A stretch of 64,000 nt of DNA, from assembly GCF_042453785.1 (NCBI RefSeq), contig NC_091664.1:5568501-5632500 (forward strand), given 5' to 3'. Position numbers and translations under genes: made by a program. Shown piece by piece: positions 1-9,891 of this stretch; position 1 is the stretch's first letter, and each line of letters starts with the position of its first letter. Under the pieces are notes generated by a model. It did no database searches, had not been told where the DNA came from, and worked only from the letters and a program-made list of their open reading frames with translations. The DNA comes from Malus domestica (taxonomy: Eukaryota > Streptophyta > Magnoliopsida > Rosales > Rosaceae).

Positions 1-669
1 GCGATAGTCACGGACAATGGGCGGCAGTTCGACAACAAGAAGTTCAAGATGTTTTGCTCTAAGTTCAACATCAACTTATGTTTTGCCTCTCCAGCCCATC
101 CCCAGTCTAATGGACAAGTCGAGGCCGTTAACAAAATAATCAAGCGCATTCTGAAAACTAGCTTGGACAAAGCTAAAGGTTGTTGGCCATAATTCGTACC
201 CCAAGTTCTTTGGTCATACCGCACTTCATATCGGACTTCCACAGGAGAAACTCCATTCTCACTTGCTTTTGGTACAGAAGCAGTTGTCCCGGTTGAGCTT
301 GAGCAAGCAACATACCGGATCCAGAATTACATGCAGAGTGAGAACGACAAACAACTCACCCTCAACCTGGATCTAGTCGAGGAACACAGAAATCAGGCTC
401 ACCTGAGGAATGTCGCCTACAAGCAGCGCATTTCCAACTATTACGACTCAAGGGTCAAACCTCGCTCTTTCAAAGTGGGAGACTGGGTACTGAAGAAAAG
501 ATTACTATGTGATAGGGTCCCGAGTGAAGGAACACTCAGTCCTAACTGGGACGGACCGTTCGAGGTCGTCGGCATCAGCCGCCCTGGCTCCTACAAGCTC
601 AGAAACTCCGACGGCAAGACCCTTGGCCATCCATGGAATGCTGACCACTTGAAGTACTATTACAAATAG
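1..669 (+). pseudogene. Ty3-gypsy integrase C-terminal part (interrupted)
   Basis: Frame 1 reads as the end of a retroviral-type integrase, the enzyme that joins element cDNA to the chromosome. The second catalytic aspartate lies in the motif VTDNG (residue 5 of the window frame). The catalytic glutamate is at residue 41 in NGQVEAVN, giving the expected DX35E spacing. A TAA at 190-192 stands where an acidic residue is normal after GCWP, so the frame is broken. Beyond it the reading resumes with the WSYRTS and TGETPF motifs typical of gypsy integrases. The end holds a C-terminal DNA-binding region with VGDWVLKK and LSPNWDGPFEV, stopping at 667-669. The start lies outside the window. Confidence 0.9.
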
Positions 670-1101
670 ACTCACATTGTACAAGTGTTAAGCTACAGCC
701 GTTCGGCATCCTATGTAACAAAGACCATTTGGTATGAATTCAATAAAGAGGTGATTTAGCCAACTTGGCCCTAAACTCTTTTACATTCTGAGCAATGAAA
801 CACTCAAGTGTTGAAGCTTCAATGCAAATGTTTCCAATACAAAATCAAATCTAAGTATGTGTCAACAAGACTATACAAAGGATCTATGCAAACATAGTCA
901 AACATTCATCAATGATAGCGCAAACACTTGAAGCTTGATAATGCAAACACTTGAAGCTTGACAATACAAACACTTGCTTGATAATGCAAACACTCATAAA
1001 CATACAAAACAAAAAAAAAACTCTCAGACTTATAACATGGCACATGCCATACAAACAACAAACTAGTGCAGGTAGAGTACATGCAGAAAGTGAAAGCACT
1101 T
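670..1101. other. Spacer between integrase and antisense gene
   Basis: About 430 bases without a convincing coding region. A short motif, roughly CACTTGAAGCTTGA, recurs between 925 and 985. Nothing else is recognisable. Confidence 0.5.
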
Positions 1102-3513
1102 CTAGTCATCCTCATCTGAGGTTGAACTCCTGATCATATCACTATGAGTCCTACCGTCATTTTCTGCATTTCCAAGCTCATCATCACCCTGATGACTCTG
1201 CTCATCAGCACTAGCCTCATCACCAGACTCATCTGCACTGCTAAAATAAACGGCAAGGTTGAAGGTTTCACCTTTTCGATGATGCTCATCTATTTCTTCA
1301 CGGTATTTTCGAAGAACGCTTCCATCATCATAACGATCAAGGACAGCCATCCATTTCCTTTTTTCAAAGTGAACTTCCCGGGTACAGCGAGGTCTAAGGA
1401 CATGGAGAAAGGCTGGGGAACCCAAGAACTCCTTCACAGCAGCTTCCTTCTCAGCCGGGGTACTACTCTTCAGCTCAGAAACCTCAACCAAGGCACTATC
1501 CAACTCCACTTTAACCTTGGAAACCTCGAGCATAGTTGTCTCCAACTATTTCTTAGTCGCCTCCAACTGTACTTTGAGTCTCAAGTTCTCACCATTCCGC
1601 CTCTTCAAACTCTCAAAATGTTGATCCCTGACTTCAATGGCCTCAGCCAAAGCTTTGCTCGTCTTCCTGGCATCATTCACAAGCTGCTTATTCTCTTTCA
1701 GTTTCACCTTGCACCGCTCAGCCTCTCGCAGTCTGTCGTGATACTCAGTCATGACTTGCATGACAAGACGATCATCGCTACCAAAATAGTGCTAATAAAG
1801 AGGAGAAAACAAGGAAATGACAAAGTAACACTCACATATGAAGACAGCTTCAACATCCAGTCACAATCTGATTCATCTTTAGCTAAAGGCTCTCCGAGCT
1901 CATCGAAAGTGAATCGACGCCCTGCCAGGCAATTGTTGATATACCCAAAGTCCTTTGGCCGCATGGCAACCTTCAAATCCTTCCAAGGGACACTGTCAAC
2001 CTCTTCTTTATCTTTACCCTTGCTGCTAGAACTAGGATCACCTTTCTGCCCAATGTGCTCCCTAACTGGAGGAAAGATAGGATTGATAGTAGGAAGAGGA
2101 GGCAACAATCGCCTATCTTCCCCGGCAACTATGGCAGCAGCACATCCAATGGCCTCAGCTTCAGCTTTCTTCGAGGCAGCAACCTTGAGGACTTCTTCTC
2201 GAGACTTAGTTTTAATGATTGGTCTCACTCGGTGCTTGCGAGCTTCCTTGTGAAACAGGATGTCTTCTGAAGGAACTAACATGGGCACTCTCCTTTTCTT
2301 GGTGCTAGTCTCCACTTTCTTGCCCACCTTCTCCACTGAACAAGGAAAATCAAAGTAAGGAATACCACATTATATATCTATATAAAAAAAAAAGGGAAGA
2401 ACAAGGATCAAGTGATGATACAACTTACTCGCTCGTCTCTGGCACTCGGAAACTAAGGGCTGGAAACCGTACTTTCGAAACAAGGGTCGTAGCTTACCCA
2501 AGTGTCTATCTTCTTTAGGCACCCTCAGCACTTTCTCTACATCAGCTAGCTCCTGTCCGGAGAGTTTGATGGTGCCTCGTGTCACTGCATGAAGAAAACT
2601 CTTAGAAGCAAGAGAAAATCACAACAATGGCAAATAATGAGAAAATGGATACATTACAACCTACAGTCTGGAAGTGAGTAGGAACACGTCGCTCAGGCGT
2701 GACACCCTTAGCATGCTCCCAATCATTATAAAGAAAGCACCAACGTTTCTTCCATGTGCAGTACGCCTTTCTCTTATCAAAGACAACACGCTCTCTCTCA
2801 CTCCGACATGCACATTCAGCATAACCAGTACATGCTTTCACCGGGCGCATCTTATAACAGTAGCGCCATTGATGGAAGGAAGGTTCACCTAATCCACACT
2901 CCATCCATATAATATAAAACCCGATCAAGGTATCCCAGAAACCAGGGTTGAGTTGCCCCGGTGCATAACCAATAAAAGACAGCATCCGTTGCAACCACGG
3001 ATGCAAAGGTAAATTTACCCCCAAGGTCACTAATGTCTGGGTATAGAACATAACATGACCCGTGGGCGGCTCAGAAGGCAATTCTTCACAACGCACCAAA
3101 CGTATTCCTACACTACGGGGGATACTACATGATCGCCTTAGGGCCTCAAGCTGCTTTTCGCTATCTAACAAGTTATTTTCTAAATGGTCCGCTGTGAACT
3201 CAGAGCGAAATATGGGTATGGCGTCACAAACAACCCCCTCACCCACTAGCATGGAGGAAGAACCAATATTGGCTAAGGTTTGACAATTGTGAGGATCAGA
3301 ACGAAATATGGGTATGGCGTCACAAACAACCCCCTCACCCACTAGCATGGAGGAAGAACCAATATTGGCTAAGGTTTGACAATTATGAGGATCATCCAAC
3401 GTTTCTTTCATACCAGACTCTAACAAAGGCCATGAAGACCCTGACATGGCAGGCTCAAACCTAGAGCTAGAGCTAGGGGAGCCCTCATCACTAAGACTTC
3501 CAGACTCCGACAT
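1102..3513 (-). pseudogene. Antisense four-exon gene carried by the Tat element (one nonsense codon)
   Basis: A gene on the strand opposite to pol can be assembled from four exons: 3513-2661, 2584-2429, 2335-1836 and 1791-1102. All three introns have GT-AG ends, and the phases (1, 1, 0) fit exactly, giving 733 codons with the stop. The N-terminus is Ser-rich with a 32-residue direct duplication. The middle of exon 1 holds a Trp/Tyr/Cys-rich segment (GFYIIWMECGLGEPSFHQW). The C-terminus is Lys/Glu-rich, probably coiled coil, ending in an acidic Asp/Glu/Ser tail. A TAG at 1548-1546 interrupts exon 4 where CAG (Gln) is the likely ancestor. Tat elements are known to carry antisense extra ORFs between pol and the 3' LTR, of unknown function. 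I cannot name a domain. Confidence 0.7.
3206..3397. repeat. 96-bp tandem duplication inside antisense exon 1
   Basis: Two adjacent 96-bp copies (3206-3301 and 3302-3397), almost identical (for example gtgagg versus atgagg near the end). Because 96 is a multiple of three, the duplication adds 32 residues to the antisense protein without breaking its frame. Confidence 0.95.
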
Positions 3514-4010
3514 CTACAACAAACAGAAACAAACTCTATCACTACATGAAGGATCAAAACATAAGGAAGCTCATAGGGCATGCAGAAAAGCTCAACCAGT
3601 TCCTTATGTTCTTAACAGAATACATGAACACTCAAACAATTCAACAAGAATGAAAACATCCGATCTAGTGGAGAAGACTACCAACCTGAAGATGGTGCAG
3701 CAAAGCAATGTCAGAATCCCTCTCTAGTAAAGAGCACTATGTCTTCAAAAATCACTACAAGTTGAGCAAATGAAGGTAAGGTAAAGAATGGAAACTTATC
3801 CTTCTTATATATAGTTAAACATGGCTATTAATATTCAAAATTCAAATTCAAACCGTGAGAAAGCCCCACATGGAAAATCTTCAAACTTCTAACACTATGG
3901 AGTTTCAAATTTCAAATGTTTCAGTTCCCCTCTTCAAAAAAAAATAATAAAAAAAATTAAAATTTCCAAAAAAAAAATAAAAAAAATCCGAAGGGGGAAC
4001 ACAGTAGCTT

Positions 4011-4580
4011 CATCAATGGAGGACAAATATCAATCTCAAAAGCTTCGCACTATCTTCATCAAGATAGTGTGAAGCAAAATCAATTTATGGTGCCAACAAA
4101 AGCTTCATCAATGGAGGACACATATCAATCTCAAAAGCTTCGCACTATCTTCATCAAGATAGTGTGAAGCAAAATCAATTTATGGTGCCAACAAAAGCTT
4201 CATCAATGGAGGACACATATCAATCTCAAAAGCTTCGCACTATCTTCATCAAGATAGTGTGAAGCAAAATCAATTTATGGTGCCAACAAAAGCTTCATCA
4301 ATGGAGGACAAATATCAATCTCAAAAGCTTCGCACTATCTTCATCAAGATAGTGTAAAGCAAAATCAATTTATGGTGCCAACAAAAGCTTCATCAATGGA
4401 GGACAACTATCAATCTCAAAAGCTTCGCACTATCTTCATCAAGATAGTGTGAAGCAACATCAATTTATGGTGCCAACAAAAGCTTCATCAATGGAGGACA
4501 AATATCAATCTCAAAAGCTTCGCACTATCTTCATCAAGATAGTGTGAAGCAAAATCAATTTATGGTGCCAACAAAAGCTT
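4011..4580. repeat. Six tandem 95-bp units, each with a hairpin
   Basis: Units begin at 4011, 4106, 4201, 4296, 4391 and 4486 with an exact 95-bp period and few differences. Each contains the inverted repeat GCTTCGCACTATCTT - CATC - AAGATAGTGTGAAGC (4042-4075 in unit 1), a 15-bp stem with a single G-T pair. A degenerate seventh hairpin is at about 4860-4893. The array lies in the 3' untranslated part of a Tat element, a region known in plants to seed satellite DNA. Confidence 0.95.
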
Positions 4581-4820
4581 CACCTATAAAGCTTCAACAC
4601 CAAAGCTTCACCTATAAAGCTTCAACACCAAAGCTTCACCTATAAAGCTTCAACCCCAAAGCTTCACCTATAAAGCTTCAACACCAAAGCTTCACCTATC
4701 AAGCTTCAACTCCAAAGCTTCACCTATAAAGCTTCAAACACAAAGCTTCACCTATAAAGCTTCAACACCAAAGCTTCACCTACAAAGCTTCACCTATAAA
4801 GCTTCACCTATCAAGCTTCA
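4581..4820. repeat. 28-bp tandem array rich in AAGCTT
   Basis: Seven units of 28 bp start at 4581, 4609, 4637, 4665, 4693, 4721 and 4749, followed by shortened copies to about 4820. Each unit holds two AAGCTT hexamers. It directly abuts the 95-bp array. Confidence 0.92.
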
Positions 4821-6496
4821 TCTACAATACAAAATTTCAACACCAAAACATATAAAAGTTTCGCACACTCTTCATCAAGATAGTGCGAAGCTAATTCAAG
4901 TTTTGTATCCTAAAAATAGCTTCAACTAGTCACGCTATATACCCAAGCAAAAATCTATAGTCAATAAACCTTACCTATTAAACTATTTCCCAAACACAAA
5001 ACCTTGTGACAAATAAACAAATTTTGTTTACAAAACCAAGATTCCCTTGAACCTGTACAAAAACACGGGTCAACACAAACATTTGTTTTGTTCTACACCC
5101 ACAACATCCCTGTCATAACCAAACAAGCAATTATGTATATGTTTCCAAACATATTATAATAAATCAAACAACAAGCCAAAATCCCAAGTTTAACTAGAAA
5201 TCCAACCCAAGCAACCTCTTTCCCTCTCTTCCTCTTCTGCCTCCTTTCATCTATCAAATTTCTGCAACCTTTGCTCTTCTCCAGTGGAGCTGAATTTTGG
5301 ACACCCTATAGTTCTTGAGCAGATGAACAACTTTCAAGAAGGAATCGTTTCTGTTTGAGCGACGAAAATTAAAGTGTTGAGGCTCCAAACACGACAGTCG
5401 GATTCCCGCAAATTTAAAGACTGCTGTGATGTTTCGAAGATCTGGAAATATTTAACCGTTAGTTCATTCTGAATTTTTGATATGTCATGCAAGAGATGAT
5501 AAGAAACAACTTCGATGAAGAAAGTATGTTGATCTGAACAAGAGAAAATGGAGTTTCGAAGCTCACAACAAGTCTGACAGGTTGACAGAAAAATGATGAA
5601 CAGTCACTCATCATACCTGAATTTCTGGATTTGTAATGCTCCGATGGATCTCAAATTTGGATATGTTGTAGCTGACAAGGTGAGGAACAACTTCGATGAA
5701 GATAGTATGTTGAGCTGAACAAGAAAAAATGGAGTTTAGAAGCTCACAACCAGTCTGACGGGTTAACAGAAAATTGATGAACAGTTACTGATCATACCTG
5801 AATTTCTGGAGTTGTACTACTCCGATGGATCTCAAATTTGGATATGTTGTAGTTCACAAGATAAGGAACAACTTTCATGAAGACGACTTTGCCATCTGAG
5901 CTATAGAGAATGGTGTTATATTGCATCCACTCAGGCTGATTAGTGGAAACGAAAAGCAATTCCACCAAAGAAAAGATGAAAAAGAGAGAAAAGCTACTAA
6001 TTGCACTTGATCTTGTCTAGTCAATAGCATGCAGCATCAAACACACAAAAGTTGGAAATATTTTTAGATAAGGCATATACGAATGTGTGACATCGAAACA
6101 AGGATTCGTTACTTTGACAAATTAGTAACAAGCGAGACACCTCATTCGGCAACTCTCTTCGCCTGCAGACTTAGGGGACTCCCACCATATGCTACTGCAC
6201 CTTGATACTCGGCAGTCTCACAACCACTCAGTGACTTGGATTTTCAAGTCTCCAACCGAGAAGTTTTCCTCACTCGGGAAATTAAGGGAACACTACCTCA
6301 AACTACATACTTCACTCACAAAGCTTCAACAATACAAGTTTCAACAAAAGAAAAAATTCAAAGAACTTTCTGAAGAAGGCTTTGGTGTATTTAACACAAT
6401 ATGTTGAAATGAAGCAAAGCTTATTTATTAATATTTTCGATAAGCCACAAATATGTACATATACATGAGTCAAAATAAACAAACAAAAGGGAGCCT
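4821..6496. other. Tat 3' untranslated region, first non-coding block
   Basis: There is no supported ORF. Two related blocks at about 5480-5660 and 5660-5850 share phrases such as gaacagtcactcatcatacctgaatttctgga-like text, so an old direct duplication is visible. 6168-6345 resembles 9079-9400 next to the polypurine tract. Confidence 0.55.
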
Positions 6497-7171
6497 TCAC
6501 AAAGGTTGCTTAGGGGAAGTCTCAGCAGTCAATAGAGCCCCAGAAAGAGAAAGCACCGGAGGGTGGTTATCCGGAGCCTCAGTACTGGACAGAACCCCAG
6601 AAGGATGAGGCATTGGAGGTTGATCATTTGGAGCTTCATTATGCAGTACAGCCCCAGAAGACGAAGGCAATAAATGCCTTTGGAACAAACCCACAAACCG
6701 CTGATGATCAAGTAAAACCTGACCATCAGATTCCTTCATTTGGTCAAGCTTCCTCTTCATGTTTGTAGCATAGTCATGTGCGAGCCGGTGCAACTGTTTA
6801 TTCTCATGCTTGAGCCCTCTAATCTCCTGTTTGAGACTCATCACTTCAGCAGCCAATGATTCAACTTGCCGGGTTCTAGCAAATAGGCGTTGAGCCATAT
6901 TAGACACAGAAGCTGCACACTGAACACTAAGAGCCAGAGAATCCTTAACAGCCAACTCATCAGACCGTTTGGAAAGTAGTCTGTTATCTCTGGGAGTGAG
7001 AAGGTTCCTGGCCACCACCGCAGCAGTCATATCATTCTTCATCACAGAATCCCCAACAGTAAGAGGACCAGTAGAGGATATGAAGGATGGGCGCCATATG
7101 TTGTCTGGAGAAGGCGTGGCTGCCTCTTCTCCAAGGTTCAAGTCAAAATGACGGTCGGATGGGCCAGACAT
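6497..7171 (-). CDS. Second antisense ORF of the Tat element, coiled-coil protein
   Basis: An uninterrupted ORF of 224 codons from the ATG at 7171-7169; two in-frame codons before it begin with TTG only. The N-terminus has HFDLNLGEEA, which contains a DLNL core like the plant EAR repression motif. Residues near 80-140 form a likely coiled coil (heptad-like VESLAAEVMSLKQEIRGL, then HENKQLHRL). The C-terminus repeats a Pro/Ser phrase about four times (variants of SGAVLHNEAP, SGVLSSTEAP, SGALLTAETS). It lies antisense to pol, like the spliced gene upstream, and has no recognised family. Function is unknown, and the EAR reading is only motif similarity. Confidence 0.6.
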   Translation of the reverse strand: MSGPSDRHFDLNLGEEAATPSPDNIWRPSFISSTGPLTVGDSVMKNDMTAAVVARNLLTPRDNRLLSKRSDELAVKDSLALSVQCAASVSNMAQRLFARTRQVESLAAEVMSLKQEIRGLKHENKQLHRLAHDYATNMKRKLDQMKESDGQVLLDHQRFVGLFQRHLLPSSSGAVLHNEAPNDQPPMPHPSGVLSSTEAPDNHPPVLSLSGALLTAETSPKQPL

Positions 7172-9360
7172 TTTCAAAGGTGTTGAAGAGAGAAGAGGTC
7201 AGACAAATCAAGATCTTAGAAGTGCAAGAATGGAGATTCTACTGGTGGAGATTCAGGTGTGCTGTGGAACTTAATGCCAGCCTCTATAAAAATCTGCACT
7301 CGACGGAGCTTCAGAAATCGAAGAGGCGTTTGCTTTCTCAAAAGTTGGGCTGCTCAGAGACCACGAGGGCCGATCTCAAAAATCGAAGAGGCGCTTTCTT
7401 TCTCAAAAGCTGGGCTACTTAGAGACCACGAGGGCCAATCTCAGAAATCGAAGAAGCACCTGCTTTTTCAACCTCGTCAGCACCTGTCACATTCACACTC
7501 AGCTTTGCGGAAATTACGGGCAATCTGTCGAAGATTTCTGGTGAAGTAGAAAGCACGCGAATCTTGCTGTTCAATCACCACTCTCCATACGCACCATCAA
7601 CTCCTCAGGTACCACATATAACTTTGCCAAAGATCTCTGACAAAGTTTAGGTGCGAGAATTTCGAAGTTCCAGCTACCCTACTATTACCCACAAGGGTAA
7701 AGGAACAGCATCACTGCTTGACAACTGGAAAGTCCTTATGTGTGTCGACCTCCATGTTCCGTGGCAAGACAGGCTAGCAAGAACGTCCAACCTTTACTCA
7801 CATTCGAGAAAAGACTCTCAACATAATTACTTTCTCAAAAACCGAAGCGGCACCGCTTTCCGAATCTCGAGAGCCAGATCCCCGACGGGATTGCTTGTTC
7901 GAAAACCGAATAGGCACAGCTCTCAGAACTTTGAGAGCCAAATTTCCTTAGATAAAGCTTGTCTGTAATCTTCACACGCAACATCAGCTTTCCAGATACC
8001 ACATACCACTTTTTCAAAATGCTCTGACAAAGTTAAAACACGTGAAGCCGGTAGCTCCCACTACATTGCTGTGACCAAGAAGGGTAAAGGAATAGCATTA
8101 CTACTTGTTATTGGGAAATCCCTATATATATCGACCTCCCTCCTCAACGGACAGGCAAACCTGCAAAAATGCTCAACCCTTTCTCGCATTCGAGAATGCA
8201 CCCTCAACATAACCTCTCGAAATACTCAGCTTTATTTCCCCCCGATAATACCTCAGCAAATAAGCCACACCAAGAACAAGAGTATCTCATATCATCAGGG
8301 TCGAAAGCAAGAGTATCCCATATCATGCTTTCTCCATGTCTTTGTCTTCGTCCTTGTCCACACCTGCAGGACAAAGAGAAAGAGAGCAGTCAGTCGGAAC
8401 CTGAAATCAAACCTCCAATCTGGAACTGACTGCCTGAGACCTTTGCCTGGTTGCTTACTTAGCATTGCTCTCGAGAACTCATCTTCAACTGCTGTCAAGG
8501 TCATGAATTCCACCGGCACATACCTCATGACAGTTGATCAAATATTGGCTCTTTACACTGAAGCTGCCAAGCGTGGATGAGTCACTATGAAGGAATGTTC
8601 TGAAGGACCATTTAAATGCAAAGGTTGCACACCACTTCTGCCATGCAAAAGATTGAAGCAGAAGGTTCAACGGTGAGCTGAAACAGATCACTACAGCACG
8701 ACACCTTTCCATACCACATTCATTATTCCATCAACAGCAAAGGTATCCCATATCATCAAGGTCGAACGTACTCTATATTTGATGGACTTGTTTTGACCCT
8801 CAAATTCTTGAGTCGGCCTTATACTCTGAAGGGAACCAGAAAACCCTCCAGCACAGTTCAAGAATAAGCCTGTGGAAAGTTACTTCTTCAAAAGCAAAAG
8901 TATCTCATATCATCTCCTCTCCATTTGCTTCTCCTTATCCTGGCAGCTGAATGAGAGACAAGGAGAAGGAGAACAATCAACCGGAAGCCAAAGTCGAACC
9001 TCCGATCCTGGGTTGCTTGCTTGGAAGTTTGACTGCTTTCCTTGTCTGTCACCTCTTTCAGCAGATCTCCTAGCTCCGCGACTTGAGGGACTCCTACTAT
9101 AGGGTTTGTATCGCACTTGACCAAGCCCGAAACTACAAGTAAGCTTCAAGTGAAATTGATACATTACCTTGTGCATCTTCATCGGTTAAAGATACCACCC
9201 ATGGATGGAGGAAAAGTACTTCCAGAGAAGATGCCACATCTACATATGAGACAGATAAGGCACGTGAAAATGATACCACACTTCAGTACTTAGAAGTTTC
9301 GTGATTACTCAATGGCTTGGATCTTGCAAGTCCCCAACCGAGGAGCTTCCCTCACTCGGG
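7172..9360. other. Tat 3' untranslated region, second non-coding block
   Basis: About 2.2 kb without a convincing gene; the short ORFs in it look random. It contains diverged internal duplications: about 7310-7350, 7370-7410 and 7430-7460 share an AAATCGAAGAGGCG-type phrase, and 7651-7840 resembles 8040-8240. Confidence 0.55.
7651..8240. repeat. Diverged direct duplication of about 190 bp
   Basis: 7651-7840 and 8040-8240 share ordered blocks: AAGGGTAAAGGAA.AGCA, GGAAA.TCC.TAT, TCGACCTCC and CATTCGAGAA. The copies are too diverged to be recent. Confidence 0.6.
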
Positions 9361-9375
9361 AACTTAGGGGAGCAC
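9361..9375 (+). other. Polypurine tract of the Tat element
   Basis: The purine-rich sequence AACTTAGGGGAGCAC lies directly before the LTR start TGTTTGTACC. This is the usual position of the plus-strand primer. Confidence 0.75.
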
Positions 9376-9469
9376 TGTTTGTACCATACTTGACCAATCC
9401 TGAAACTACTGAGCACCGGTCAACGTTATACCGTCAAGGACCCAGAAGAGCTTCCCTTCAACCAGGAGG

Positions 9470-9571
9470 CCAATCACAATGCGACACGTGTCGACATCAG
9501 AAGCCAATCACAGCTCGACACGTGTCAACATCAGAAGCCAATCACAACACGACACATGTCAATGTTAGAAC
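9470..9571 (+). promoter_or_regulatory. Three 34-bp U3 repeats with CCAAT and ACACGTGT
   Basis: Units start at 9470, 9504 and 9538 with an exact 34-bp period. Each has CCAATCACA and a palindromic G-box-like core (GACACGTGTC in units 1 and 2, GACACATGTC in unit 3). They sit just upstream of the TATA box, where enhancer repeats are expected. Confidence 0.8.
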
Positions 9572-9590
9572 AAAACTAGAAACTCTCTTC

Positions 9591-9597
9591 TATAAAT
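9591..9597 (+). promoter_or_regulatory. TATA box of the Tat LTR
   Basis: TATAAAT followed by AGG, 20 bp after the end of the 34-bp repeats and about 295 bp before the LTR end. The element transcript should start about 30 bp downstream. Confidence 0.75.
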
Positions 9598-9891
9598 AGG
9601 GATCATTCTCCCACAATAATCTCTAATGTCATTTTGTACTAAACTATTCACTAGAACTCACAAAATGAGAGCTTGAACCTATGTATTTATGTAAACCCTT
9701 CACAATTAATGAGAACTCCTCTACTCCGTGGACGTAGCCGATCTGGGTGAACCACGTACATCTTGTGTTTGCTTCCCTGTCCTTATTCATTTACGTACTT
9801 ATCTTCACTAGTGATCGAAGCAACCAAACGAAGGTCACAAACCTGACACTTTCTGTTGTACCAAAGTCCTCGCTGATTTTGTGCATCAACA

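Larger units (their letters stand above)
1..9891 (+). mobile_element. Tat/Ogre-type Ty3-gypsy LTR retrotransposon, 3' portion
   Basis: The window opens inside pol and runs through the 3' end of a large element. In order it holds the integrase C-terminus (1-669), antisense ORFs (1102-3513 and 6497-7171), a long 3' untranslated region with two tandem arrays (4011-4820), a polypurine tract (9361-9375) and the 3' LTR (9376-9891). Extra antisense ORFs and tandem-repeat-rich 3' regions are known traits of the Tat lineage. The right border falls inside the gag of a copia element, so this is a nested insertion. The 5' LTR, gag and most of pol lie left of the window, so the total length is unknown. 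The integrase stop codon makes this copy non-autonomous. Confidence 0.85.
9376..9891 (+). mobile_element. 3' LTR of the Tat element (516 bp)
   Basis: It begins TGTTTGTACCATACTT and ends TTTTGTGCATCAACA, so it has TG...CA termini. The LTR pair at 50325-54404 has closely similar ends in reverse, which independently supports both borders. It carries an upstream repeat array (9470-9571) and a TATA box (9591-9597). The next five bases, TGCCC (9892-9896), are the candidate target duplication; the other copy would lie outside the window. Confidence 0.88.

Noticed and set aside
1144..2253. 369-codon plus-strand ORF
   Set aside because: It mirrors the antisense four-exon gene and crosses its introns; no protein-like features.
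4011..4820. Regular repeats resembling a CRISPR array
   Set aside because: Units are contiguous with no unique spacers, and the DNA is a plant retrotransposon.
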